Under the pieces are notes generated by a model that made no database searches, was not told the DNA's origin, and was given only the letters and a program-made list of their open reading frames with translations. From an uncultured Intestinimonas sp. (lineage in GTDB: Bacteria; Bacillota; Clostridia; Oscillospirales; Oscillospiraceae), in NCBI RefSeq assembly GCF_944387245.1, contig NZ_CALXEE010000004.1, positions 1-64,000 of the forward strand: DNA of 64,000 bases, given 5' to 3'. Shown piece by piece: positions 7,469 through 15,539 of this stretch; within the stretch, counting starts at the first letter, position 1, and every line of letters begins with the position of its first letter. A program made the translations under genes and the position numbers.

Positions 7469-8945
7469 ATAAGATGATACAGATGAGTCCGCCGGAACCC
7501 TCGTTGATGATGCGCTGGAGGGTCTCCTGAAGCTTGCTTCTGGCATCCTCCGGCATCCGCTTGAGCTTGGTATTCAGGTCCTCGCTGACCAGCTCGTGGA
7601 AGGAGCGGCCAAAGATGTTGGATTGCCAGATGGCCTTGGTGTCCCCCTCAAACTCCTGGAGCAGATAGTGGACCATCTCCTCGGACTGCTTCTCGTTGCC
7701 CACGATGGGCGAGACTTCTGTCTCAATATCGGCCCGGATCATATGGATGGAGGGGGCGGAAGCCTTGAGGCGGACCCCATACCGCCCCCCCTGCCGGACA
7801 ATCTCTGGCTCCTCCAGCTTGAGCTCGTCGGTGGTGGGCACCACGATGCCATAGCCGGTCTCCTTCACTTCCCGGAGGGCGTCGGCCACCTTGTCATAAG
7901 ACCGTTTGACCTCCGAGAGCTGGGTGAGCAGGCCCATGAGGTCGCCGTCATCCTGGATGGAGAAGCCGGACTGGGCGGATAGAGTCTCGTAAAAGAGGCT
8001 GCGGGGCAGCTCCAGGTCGGCGGCAGCCAGGCCAGTACCCAACTCTACCGAGGTGACCTGGGCCCGGCTGACCCCTTCGCTGTTACCGATTGCGGAGATC
8101 ACGCCATCCACATCCCGAATGCGCCGGAGCCCGCCAGCCTGCTCCCGGATGGCGGCGTAGAGACCGCTCTTGATGGGATGGTCCCCCGGCAAGGCATCCA
8201 CCCAGGCGGGAAGATTTAGATCCAGCTCTCGGAGTGGGAACTCGAAGAGCACTGCCCGGATAATGTCTGTCACATCCGCCTGGCTCAGTTCAAGGCAGTT
8301 TACCGCTACACAGGTCACGTCGTACCGGCCCGCGATGTCGTTCCGGATGGCCTTGGCCCGCTCCGAGTTGGGGAATGCCGAGTTGAGGAGGACCAGGAAA
8401 GGCTTTCCCAGCTCCTTAAGCTCGGTGATGACCCGCTCCTCTGCCTCTAGGTAATCCTCTCTCTGGATATCGGTGACACTGCCGTCGGTGGTCACCACTA
8501 CGGCGATGGTGGAGTGCTCGGAGATCACCTTTCGGGTCCCGATCTCCGCCGCCTCCGTCATGGGGATGGGGTGATCGAACCAGGGGGTAGTCACCATCCG
8601 GGGCTGGTCGTCCTCGGTCTGCCCCACAGCGCCGGGCACCATATAGCCTACGCAGTCCACCAGCCGCACCGACATACGAGTGCCGCCCTCCATGGTGAGC
8701 TCCACCGCCTCCTCAGGCACGAACTTGGGCTCGGCGGTCATCACCGTCCGGCCGGAGCCGCTCTGGGGCAGCTCATCCCGGGCCCGCTCCTTGCGGTAGA
8801 CGTTTTCGATGTTGGGCAGCACCAACGTCTCCATGAACCGCTTGATAAAAGTGGATTTGCCCGTCCGTACCGGACCCACCACACCGATGTAGATGTCGCC
8901 CTCAGTGCGCCGGGCGATGTCCTCATAGATATTCCGATCTTCCAA
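7467..8945 (-). CDS. spoIVA: Spore coat basement ATPase SpoIVA
   Basis: A 492-residue protein, the same length as in Bacillus subtilis. SpoIVA polymerises on the forespore outer membrane using ATP and is the platform for coat assembly. Residues 20-33 hold the Walker A loop GVVGPVRTGKSTF with K30, and D97 lies in VRLVDCVGY, both at the B. subtilis numbering. The start is TTG with AGGAGG eight bases upstream; the resulting N-terminus (MEDRNIYEDIARRTEGDIY) aligns with the family. It lies directly behind sipL, whose product binds SpoIVA in Clostridioides difficile, with spoVM just beyond. Confidence 0.97.
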   Translation of the reverse strand: MEDRNIYEDIARRTEGDIYIGVVGPVRTGKSTFIKRFMETLVLPNIENVYRKERARDELPQSGSGRTVMTAEPKFVPEEAVELTMEGGTRMSVRLVDCVGYMVPGAVGQTEDDQPRMVTTPWFDHPIPMTEAAEIGTRKVISEHSTIAVVVTTDGSVTDIQREDYLEAEERVITELKELGKPFLVLLNSAFPNSERAKAIRNDIAGRYDVTCVAVNCLELSQADVTDIIRAVLFEFPLRELDLNLPAWVDALPGDHPIKSGLYAAIREQAGGLRRIRDVDGVISAIGNSEGVSRAQVTSVELGTGLAAADLELPRSLFYETLSAQSGFSIQDDGDLMGLLTQLSEVKRSYDKVADALREVKETGYGIVVPTTDELKLEEPEIVRQGGRYGVRLKASAPSIHMIRADIETEVSPIVGNEKQSEEMVHYLLQEFEGDTKAIWQSNIFGRSFHELVSEDLNTKLKRMPEDARSKLQETLQRIINEGSGGLICIIL

Positions 8946-8960
8946 TGGAGACGCCTCCTT

Positions 8961-10487
8961 TTACCGCTTCTTGGGGATGAGCAGGACCCGCCCCGCCGTG
9001 AGGGCGTCCTCCCCCAGGCTGTTGGCCTGGACGATGTCCTCCATGGTGGTGCCGTAAGCTTTGGCAATATCCCAGAGCCTTTCCCCCTCTTCCACGGCCC
9101 GCAGCACGATGGAAGGACGGGCTGAGGGATCCCTGGGCGTATCCTCATCCAGCCGGACCTGGGCTACACCGGTAGCCTGCCGCGGCATCAGAGATAGATA
9201 GCGAAACTCCAGGGGACAGCGCAGCTCTACGCCGCCTCCCGCTGGGGCCGCCGCCCCTTCACCGGAACAGACGCAGCGACAGCTACAAATCACACCGGCT
9301 GGAAGTTCCACCGGACACACTGCGGAGATGGTACGGGTGACCGCCTCTAGCATCCCCTCCTCGGAGAGATAGACTACTGTGGCCGAGAGCTCCGCCTTCA
9401 GCCGCCCCTGCTCTCCGTCATGTTCCGCCTCCACCTGTCCCACGTGGATATGGACGTCACAGACCTCCCGCACCGGGGATGCCGTCTCCAGCAGCTCCCG
9501 GGCGGTAATCCGCCGCTCCCCATGCTCCAGCAGCCGGGCCAGTGTATAGTTCCGGCGCTGGACCGTCAGGTCGTAGGCGGTGCTGTAGATGTCGGCCAGA
9601 AGGGTCACCTGGCGCTCCTCCCTGACCACCGCCTGGGCCAGCATACCAAGAGACACCGACATCATCCTCCCCTCGTTCCCATCGAGGGTGCAGTCGATCC
9701 CGGTGAGTACCACCGACAATGTGCAGTCGGCCTCCTCACCTACACCACTCACCTCCATAATCTGTGAAAATGGCAACGTAAAGTCGGCGCCACACAGCCC
9801 ACCGCCCGGCTCCCGGTATACCAGCCGCAGTCCAGCTTCTCCTTTGAAGATGAGCTTGTTGCCGATGAGTTTAGACTCTCCGCACACCATATCCACCCGG
9901 CTTTTCAGTATTTCCTCCGCCGGTGGCCGTGTTGCTGACAGGCTCAGGTCGTCCGAAAATGTGAAGGACTTCTCCTCTACACCTATGATAAAGCATGCGG
10001 TCTGAGATTCTTCCAAGGTCTGAATTCCGTTTTGCTCCTCGCCGTCCACACCATCGCAGAAGTTGGGGGCCTGTGGGACGTAGGCCTGTACCGCTATGGC
10101 CAGGCTCACCCGCACCAGAACCTTCCTGGGATTAAGGCTCCGGGCATCTGCCCACATCACCCGGGGCTCCGCCGACAATCGGCACTGTCGGGTGAGCCCC
10201 AGTGCCTCAGCGGTACAGGTGAAGGGGATGCTGACGGTGATCCGCCGCACCCCCTCACCGCTCTCCGCTTCATAGAGAACGGCGCACCGGGCCGTCCCAG
10301 TCACCTCCGCTTTGCCCTCCTGGGCCTCCTTGGTCCCCAGACACACCGCCGCCTCCGTGTCCACGATGCGCAGGATATCCGGACAGGCGTCTGGGACGAT
10401 GCTCTCCAGTGTCTCCTCCTGGAAGAGCGTGGTATCCAAAACGGTATCGTAGCAGTTGAGTTGGGTGGTCTTCAGTTCCAGCTCCAT
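8961..10487 (-). CDS. sipL: SipL-like SpoIVA-interacting protein (SPOCS/DUF3794 plus LysM)
   Basis: A 508-residue protein with repeated DUF3794/SPOCS modules over most of its length and a C-terminal LysM domain (about 460-508, ERLWDIAKAYGTTMEDIVQANS). This is the layout of clostridial SipL, which uses its LysM domain to bind SpoIVA and anchor the coat. Immediate adjacency to spoIVA supports that role. The ATG follows GGAGAGG. A small hairpin (10499-10519) abuts the ribosome-binding site. Mother-cell expression is expected. Confidence 0.9.
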   Translation of the reverse strand: MELELKTTQLNCYDTVLDTTLFQEETLESIVPDACPDILRIVDTEAAVCLGTKEAQEGKAEVTGTARCAVLYEAESGEGVRRITVSIPFTCTAEALGLTRQCRLSAEPRVMWADARSLNPRKVLVRVSLAIAVQAYVPQAPNFCDGVDGEEQNGIQTLEESQTACFIIGVEEKSFTFSDDLSLSATRPPAEEILKSRVDMVCGESKLIGNKLIFKGEAGLRLVYREPGGGLCGADFTLPFSQIMEVSGVGEEADCTLSVVLTGIDCTLDGNEGRMMSVSLGMLAQAVVREERQVTLLADIYSTAYDLTVQRRNYTLARLLEHGERRITARELLETASPVREVCDVHIHVGQVEAEHDGEQGRLKAELSATVVYLSEEGMLEAVTRTISAVCPVELPAGVICSCRCVCSGEGAAAPAGGGVELRCPLEFRYLSLMPRQATGVAQVRLDEDTPRDPSARPSIVLRAVEEGERLWDIAKAYGTTMEDIVQANSLGEDALTAGRVLLIPKKR

Positions 10488-10498
10488 AGCGTTCCTCT

Positions 10499-10519
10499 CC
10501 TTGTAGCGTTTCTACAGGG
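10499..10519 (-). other. Hairpin abutting the sipL ribosome-binding site
   Basis: An 8-bp stem with a 5-nt loop (CCCTGTAG-AAACG-CTACAAGG on -), ending at the start of the GGAGAGG of sipL. It may modulate sipL translation. Confidence 0.4.
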
Positions 10520-10548
10520 AGCATATGTACAAGGTTTCCGGGCTATGC
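10520..10548 (-). promoter_or_regulatory. Candidate mother-cell (sigma-E-like) promoter for sipL-spoIVA
   Basis: On - the sequence reads GCATAGC, 14 bases, then CATATGCT. This partly matches the sigma-E pattern (-35 with ATA, -10 CATACANT, 13-15 bp apart) and lies just upstream of sipL. The match is modest and the call is an inference from position and product. Confidence 0.3.
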
Positions 10549-10555
10549 CATTTTT

Positions 10556-10627
10556 TCAGCGCAGGCCGAAAAGGGCCTTTAACACACCTCTGAGGTACTT
10601 GGGGGATCGCACCACGACGATCTTCAT
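10556..10627 (-). CDS. spoVM: SpoVM, small amphipathic spore-coat anchor peptide
   Basis: A 23-residue peptide. It begins MKIVVVRSPKYLRGVLKAL, matching B. subtilis SpoVM in length class, Pro9, Lys10, Leu12, Gly14 and Ala18, with a C-terminal LFGLR in place of LGSFRKD. SpoVM is an amphipathic helix that senses the convex forespore membrane and recruits SpoIVA. The gene follows AAGGAGG and lies downstream of the prpC-prkC-rsgA block, as in B. subtilis, where rpe and thiN intervene. sipL and spoIVA follow it, so three basement-layer genes are contiguous. Confidence 0.93.
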   Translation of the reverse strand: MKIVVVRSPKYLRGVLKALFGLR

Positions 10628-10634
10628 AAAAATA

Positions 10635-10687
10635 GCCTCCTTCCACGTAGACTGGCACCGCTGTTACCAGTATACGCAGAAGGAGGC
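10635..10687 (-). promoter_or_regulatory. 53-nt hairpin sequestering the spoVM ribosome-binding site
   Basis: On - the 5' arm GCCTCCTTC (10679-10687) pairs perfectly with the spoVM Shine-Dalgarno GAAGGAGGC (10635-10643). The helix continues through two G-U pairs, CGTA/TACG, a 1x1 mismatch and ACTGGT/GCCAGT to a 9-nt loop, about 21 base pairs in all. It is followed by TATTTTT and then the ATG, so it could act as a terminator for rsgA read-through, as a translational lock, or both. A TATACT (10669-10674) lies in the 5' arm. Confidence 0.8.
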
Positions 10688-10699
10688 GTGATGTGTGTC

Positions 10700-11608
10700 T
10701 CAGCCCTTTCCGTGCTTTTCCAGCTCCCATTCCCGCAGGTCCTTGACCTGCTCCCACAATCTGATGTAGCTGGCGTGTCGGCTGGGCATGATTTTCCCTT
10801 CCTTCAGGGCGGCAAGCACTGCACAGCCCTTTTCCTTTACATGTGAGCAACCCACGAACTGACATTCACCCAGATAGGGGCGGAACTCCCGAAAGGCCCT
10901 CTCGAGCTCCTCCTTCCGGAGCAGCTCCATGCGTTCCGTGTCAAAGGAGGAGAAGCCGGGGGTATCAGCCACCACGGCGTCCGCCCCCAGGCGGTAGAGC
11001 TCCACATGGCGGGTGGTGTGGCGGCCGCGGCCCAGCTTTTCGCTGACCTCTCCCACCTGGAGATGGAAGCCGGGAGAGAGGGCATTGAGGATGCTGGACT
11101 TGCCTACGCCAGAATTCCCTGTAAAGGTAGATACCTTTCCAGATATTGCAGCTCTAAGACTATCAATTCCTTCCCCTGTGGCGGCGCTGACCCGGAGGGT
11201 GGGAAAACCAGCGGCAGTGTAGATCTCATAGAGCTCATCGGCGGGAGCCAAGTCGCACTTGTTGATGCAGATCAGGCAGTCACAGCCTTCTTTGCTGTCA
11301 GCGATGGCGGTCACTCTGTCAATGAGGAAAGGGTCGGTGACTGGAATGGCCCCGGAGGCGATGATGACCAGTTGGTCAATATTGGCCACAGCGGGCCGCT
11401 GAAACTCGTTTTTCCGGGGCAGGATCTCATCCAAGGCCCCGGTACCCTCAGGAAGGCGGGTGAATCTCACCCGGTCCCCTACCAGGGGGGTAATTTTCTG
11501 ATGGCGGAACTTGCCTCTTGCCCGGCAGGAGACCAGTTCTCCGCTGCCGTCATCCACATAGTAGAAGCCGCTGAGGGCTTTGCGGATCATACCGGTCTCC
11601 TGACTCAT
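10700..11608 (-). CDS. rsgA: Ribosome small-subunit-dependent GTPase A
   Basis: A 302-residue circularly permuted GTPase that checks 30S subunit maturation. An N-terminal OB fold is followed by NKCDL (G4), then GNSGVGKSSILNAL (G1) and DTPGFSSFD (G3). The C-terminal zinc motif is C-x4-C-x-H-x5-C (CQFVGCSHVKEKGC). The start overlaps the prkC stop by 4 bp, so the kinase and this GTPase are co-translated, as in the B. subtilis prpC-prkC-rsgA cluster, where RsgA (CpgA) is a PrkC substrate. Confidence 0.97.
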   Translation of the reverse strand: MSQETGMIRKALSGFYYVDDGSGELVSCRARGKFRHQKITPLVGDRVRFTRLPEGTGALDEILPRKNEFQRPAVANIDQLVIIASGAIPVTDPFLIDRVTAIADSKEGCDCLICINKCDLAPADELYEIYTAAGFPTLRVSAATGEGIDSLRAAISGKVSTFTGNSGVGKSSILNALSPGFHLQVGEVSEKLGRGRHTTRHVELYRLGADAVVADTPGFSSFDTERMELLRKEELERAFREFRPYLGECQFVGCSHVKEKGCAVLAALKEGKIMPSRHASYIRLWEQVKDLREWELEKHGKG

Positions 11609-13686
11609 CCCGCCTTCACTTCCCCGGTATCAAAGTCGATCTCGATACTGTGATCCTTTTCTCCATTGATATAGATATCATATTTCTGCTTCCCTTTTCC
11701 GGTGATATTGAAAACAACGGTTTGAACCATCAAAGGAACCTGCTTGGTCTGGTCATAGCCGGAGCCGTTGATCCGCACAGTGACGATCTCGTCTGGATCA
11801 CCATCCGGAAGTGTGACGGAGTACTGCTTTGTCTTCACTTCCAGATCCACGCTGGGTGTAGGCGAGTCACTGGGAGTCGGCTCTTCCGGAGCCGGACTCT
11901 CGACATTAGGCTGTTCTTCCGTGGTACCGGAACCATTGCTCACCTGAAGCGTAACGGTTTCTCCCTCATCCACCTGGGCACCGGTGGGAATGCTTTGAAT
12001 GAGCACCGTATCCTTGGGCTTGTCGCTATCGATATAGACAGCTTTTACTACCAGCCCCAAGCCATTCTCCCCTTCCAGGAGATCCTTAGCCTTATCAAGG
12101 GTCATCCCCTCAACCGTGAGCATGGTACGCTGGACCACCTTGGGACCCTGGCTGACGATAATCTCCACCATGGTATCAGGCTGAATGGCGCTATTGGCCA
12201 GAGGCACTGTACGGATGACATAGTTCTCGGTGATCTCGTCAGAAGTCTCATATGTCATTGTGATGTTGGCTTTGGAGATCCCCAGATCCAAAAGGGCCTG
12301 TTGAGCCTCCAGATAATCCTTGTTCACCAGATCGGGCATATAAATAGGCTCTTCACCCGCGCTGGTCATCACCGTGATGGTAAGGTCCTCACCAGTGACC
12401 TGCTGCTTCGCATCAGGCTCCTGAGAGACAATCTTACCTGGTTCTAGGCTGCTGGATACCGATCCGCCCTCCACAATCTCGAAGATTCCCTGGACCTTGG
12501 GGTCGGCCATGGCCTCCTCCACCGTCATACCATAGAGATTGGGGACAGTGTGGCGCTCGTCAGAGTGGAAGCTGTTGCTAAAGAAAACCACCCACAGCAA
12601 TACGCCGATCCCGATAATAAAGACCAGGATAGAGGCTACAGCCAGAGGGACCGACATGTTGGCTTTCTGCCGTTTTCTGGGGTGTTCGGAAGAAGAGGCA
12701 CGTTCCCCGCGCTCCGCCTCCTCCCGATTCCGCCGACGCATGGAGCCGGTATCACCGCTCCTGCGTCTACTCCCTGTTCCAATGACCTGGGTAGGCTCAT
12801 CAGTAACGTCCGGCGTGGCAAAGAGCTTAGCCGGGTCATACTCCAAATCGATGCTGGGGTCTTTCCGGAACTCTTCCAGATCATAGAGCATGTCATCGGC
12901 GTTGCGGTACCGGTTCTCCACCTTGGGCGCCATAGCCTTCATGGTGATGGCCTCCAGGGCCTCCGGAATGTCAGGATTAAGTTCCTGGGGCGCCAGCGGG
13001 ATCGAGTTGATGTGCTGGATGGCCACCGATACCGGGGTGTCCCCTTCAAAGGGCAACCGACCGGTGAGCATTTCATAGAGCACTACGCCGGCGGAATAAA
13101 TATCACTTCGACCGTCGATACGGCTCCCTCTAGCCTGCTCAGGAGAGATATAGTGGACAGACCCCAGGGCCTCCTGCGTCAGGGTACTCTGGGCGGCAGA
13201 GGCTAGCCGGGCGATACCGAAATCGGTGACCTTGATGCTCCCATCCCGGAGGACCATAATATTCTGTGGCTTTATGTCCCGGTGAATGATACCCCGTCCG
13301 TGGGCATGGGACAATGCCTTCATAATCTGAGTGATAAAATGGAGGGATTCCTTCCAACTCAAGGGGCCTCCCTTCCGCTGCATATACTGCTTGAGGGTAA
13401 TGCCGTCAATGAGCTCCATAACGATGTATTCCACCTGCTCAGAGCGGCTTACATCGTACACCGCCATGATATTGGGGTGAGAGAGCATGGCTACAGCCTG
13501 GGACTCATCATGAAACCGGCGACGGAATTCAGCGTCCTTCGCCAGATCATCCTTGAGGATCTTGATCGCTACCAGTCGGTTGAGTCGGTGGTCACGTCCC
13601 TTGAACACCACCGCCATACCGCCGGTACCGATCCGCTCCAGGATCTCATATCGGTTGTCCAGCAATTTCCCTATGTATTGATCCAT
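11605..13686 (-). CDS. prkC: Membrane Ser/Thr protein kinase with PASTA domains
   Basis: A 693-residue PrkC/Stk1-type kinase. The N-terminal Hanks-type kinase domain (about 10-270) has the GTGGMAVVFKG loop, the catalytic HRDIKPQN and the metal-binding DFGIAR. A basic juxtamembrane linker leads to one TM helix (roughly 345-370). Three extracellular PASTA repeats follow and would bind muropeptides or lipid II. A Pro/Ser-rich linker and a short C-terminal beta domain end the protein. In spore formers PrkC signals germination and growth state. prpC, its phosphatase, lies 19 bp upstream. Confidence 0.97.
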   Translation of the reverse strand: MDQYIGKLLDNRYEILERIGTGGMAVVFKGRDHRLNRLVAIKILKDDLAKDAEFRRRFHDESQAVAMLSHPNIMAVYDVSRSEQVEYIVMELIDGITLKQYMQRKGGPLSWKESLHFITQIMKALSHAHGRGIIHRDIKPQNIMVLRDGSIKVTDFGIARLASAAQSTLTQEALGSVHYISPEQARGSRIDGRSDIYSAGVVLYEMLTGRLPFEGDTPVSVAIQHINSIPLAPQELNPDIPEALEAITMKAMAPKVENRYRNADDMLYDLEEFRKDPSIDLEYDPAKLFATPDVTDEPTQVIGTGSRRRSGDTGSMRRRNREEAERGERASSSEHPRKRQKANMSVPLAVASILVFIIGIGVLLWVVFFSNSFHSDERHTVPNLYGMTVEEAMADPKVQGIFEIVEGGSVSSSLEPGKIVSQEPDAKQQVTGEDLTITVMTSAGEEPIYMPDLVNKDYLEAQQALLDLGISKANITMTYETSDEITENYVIRTVPLANSAIQPDTMVEIIVSQGPKVVQRTMLTVEGMTLDKAKDLLEGENGLGLVVKAVYIDSDKPKDTVLIQSIPTGAQVDEGETVTLQVSNGSGTTEEQPNVESPAPEEPTPSDSPTPSVDLEVKTKQYSVTLPDGDPDEIVTVRINGSGYDQTKQVPLMVQTVVFNITGKGKQKYDIYINGEKDHSIEIDFDTGEVKAG

Positions 13687-13705
13687 AATGGGGGTATCCT
13701 CCTTG

Positions 13706-14434
13706 TCACATCTGAAGCAGGACCGCAGTCACGTTGTCCGGTGCACCTCTGGACAGTGCGATGTCCAGTAGCCTCCGGCAGCAGTCCTCCGCAGGGCCGC
13801 CGTGGAGGACCTCATAGAGTAGTTCCTGATCGGAGACCATGTTGCTCAAGCCGTCGGAGCATAGGAGCAAAGCATCACCCGGCTCCATCGGCTGCCGGAA
13901 AAGATCGGCTCGAAGCTTGGATTCTGCCCCCAAAGCCCGAGTGATGAGGTTCTTCTGCGGGTGCTGTCTGGCCTGTTCCGGCGTAATCTGTCCCCGGGCC
14001 ACCAGATCCTCCACCACGGAATGATCCCGTGTCACCCGCGAAATACCCTCCGGCCGCACCAGGTAGCATCGGCTGTCACCAATGTTCAGAACGTATGCCT
14101 GATTCCCGATGACCAGCGCGGCCACCATGGTAGTACCCATGCCACGACAGTCAGCGTCAATATTGGCGCGAAAATGGACGGCGCCGTTGGCCTGCTCTGC
14201 TGCAAAGTGGAGGAGAGCCTCCGGCTCGTTCCGCCATTGCTCCGGCGGCTGGGCCTTAGCCGTCTCCAAAAAAGTCTCCACCGCCAGCTGACTGGCCACA
14301 TTGCCCGCCTTGGCACCACCCATACCGTCGCAGACGATACCCAGTGCCATGTCTTCTGCCAGGAGCTCAATGTGGTAGTCATCCTGGTTTTGCTGTCGGA
14401 CTATGCCCACATCGGTAATACCCCATATGTTCAT
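13706..14434 (-). CDS. prpC: PP2C-family Ser/Thr phosphatase
   Basis: A 242-residue PPM/PP2C phosphatase that reverses PrkC-dependent phosphorylation. Metal-ligand motifs are intact: the N-terminal TDVGIVRQQNQDD, VCDGMGGAKAGNVAS around residue 38, GDSRCYLV, CSDGLSNMV and the terminal GAPDNVTAVLL. It has no membrane segment. It lies between rlmN and prkC in the conserved Firmicute order and is expected to be co-transcribed with the kinase. Confidence 0.96.
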   Translation of the reverse strand: MNIWGITDVGIVRQQNQDDYHIELLAEDMALGIVCDGMGGAKAGNVASQLAVETFLETAKAQPPEQWRNEPEALLHFAAEQANGAVHFRANIDADCRGMGTTMVAALVIGNQAYVLNIGDSRCYLVRPEGISRVTRDHSVVEDLVARGQITPEQARQHPQKNLITRALGAESKLRADLFRQPMEPGDALLLCSDGLSNMVSDQELLYEVLHGGPAEDCCRRLLDIALSRGAPDNVTAVLLQM

Positions 14435-14461
14435 ATCGAATCAGTCCTTTCGCCCATCCGG

Positions 14462-15508
14462 CTAGACCTTATGCGTTGGCGACTCAGCTGCCTCGCCCAT
14501 GGCCTTTCGCCGGAGCTGACCGCAGGAGGCGTCAATATCGCCTCCAAGCTTTCTGCGCACCGTTACGGTGATACCCTGGCGTTCCAGACGGCGCTGGAAC
14601 TCCGCCACACGGCGACTGGGCTTCAGCGGGCTCTCCTTAACCTCATTGAGGGGGATGAGATTCACATGTCCTGGCGTCCCCTTCAAATGATGTGCCAGGA
14701 GGTCTGCCTGTGCATCGCTGTCGTTGACCCCGTCGATCATGGCGTACTCATAAGAGATACGCCGGCCCGTAGTCTCAAAATATCGGCGGCAGGTGTCGAA
14801 GAGCTTCTCCACTCCAATCCCCCGATTCACCGGCATGATTTTGCTCCGGGTTTCGTCATCCGGTGCGTGGAGGGAAACCGATAGAGTTAATTGTAAACGA
14901 TGCTCCGCCAGTTTGTCAATTTTCTCCGTGAGGCCACAGGTGGACAGGGAGATATGACGCATACCGATGTTGAGCCCATCCGAGTGATTCACCAGCTCCA
15001 GGAAGCGCAGCACGGTATCAAAATTGTCCAGCGGCTCACCGATGCCCATGAGGACGATGTTGGAGATGGGCACACCCGCGTCGAGCTGAGTAAACAGGAC
15101 CTGATCGATCATCTCGGAAGGTGTCAAGTCTCTAACCTTGCCACCCAGTGTGGAGGCACAGAAGGCGCAGCCCATCCGGCAGCCCACCTGGGAGGAGATA
15201 CATACAGTATTCCCATGGTGGTAGCGCATCAAAACCGTCTCAATACAATTTCCGTCCAGGAGCCGCCAGAGGTATTTGATAGTGCCGTCCTGGGCGGAGA
15301 CCTGCTTGCGGGCCACCTCCGGATGGGTGATCACACACTGGGCGCTCAGCCGCTCCCGTAAAGACTTGGAGAGATTGGTCATCTCGTCAAAGGAGGTCGC
15401 TCCCCGGTGGAGCCAGGTAAAAATCTGCTTGGCTCGAAAACCGGGTTCCCCCTGCTCCTTGAGCCATATGCCCAGTTCCTCCTGGGTCATAGATTTGATG
15501 TCGATCAT
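14462..15508 (-). CDS. rlmN: Dual-specificity RNA methyltransferase RlmN (23S A2503 / tRNA A37)
   Basis: A 348-residue radical SAM enzyme that methylates C2 of A2503 in 23S rRNA and A37 in some tRNAs. The cluster motif CRMGCAFC follows the N-terminal accessory domain. GIGEPLDN and the later LIPLNEVKES region are family signatures, and the C-terminal SCGQL supplies the methyl-carrying cysteine. The gene keeps the rsmB-rlmN-prpC order seen across Firmicutes, with 31 bp and 27 bp gaps to its neighbours. Confidence 0.96.
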   Translation of the reverse strand: MIDIKSMTQEELGIWLKEQGEPGFRAKQIFTWLHRGATSFDEMTNLSKSLRERLSAQCVITHPEVARKQVSAQDGTIKYLWRLLDGNCIETVLMRYHHGNTVCISSQVGCRMGCAFCASTLGGKVRDLTPSEMIDQVLFTQLDAGVPISNIVLMGIGEPLDNFDTVLRFLELVNHSDGLNIGMRHISLSTCGLTEKIDKLAEHRLQLTLSVSLHAPDDETRSKIMPVNRGIGVEKLFDTCRRYFETTGRRISYEYAMIDGVNDSDAQADLLAHHLKGTPGHVNLIPLNEVKESPLKPSRRVAEFQRRLERQGITVTVRRKLGGDIDASCGQLRRKAMGEAAESPTHKV

Positions 15509-15539
15509 GTCATGCTCCCTCGCCGCCTTTTCGGCGGCA

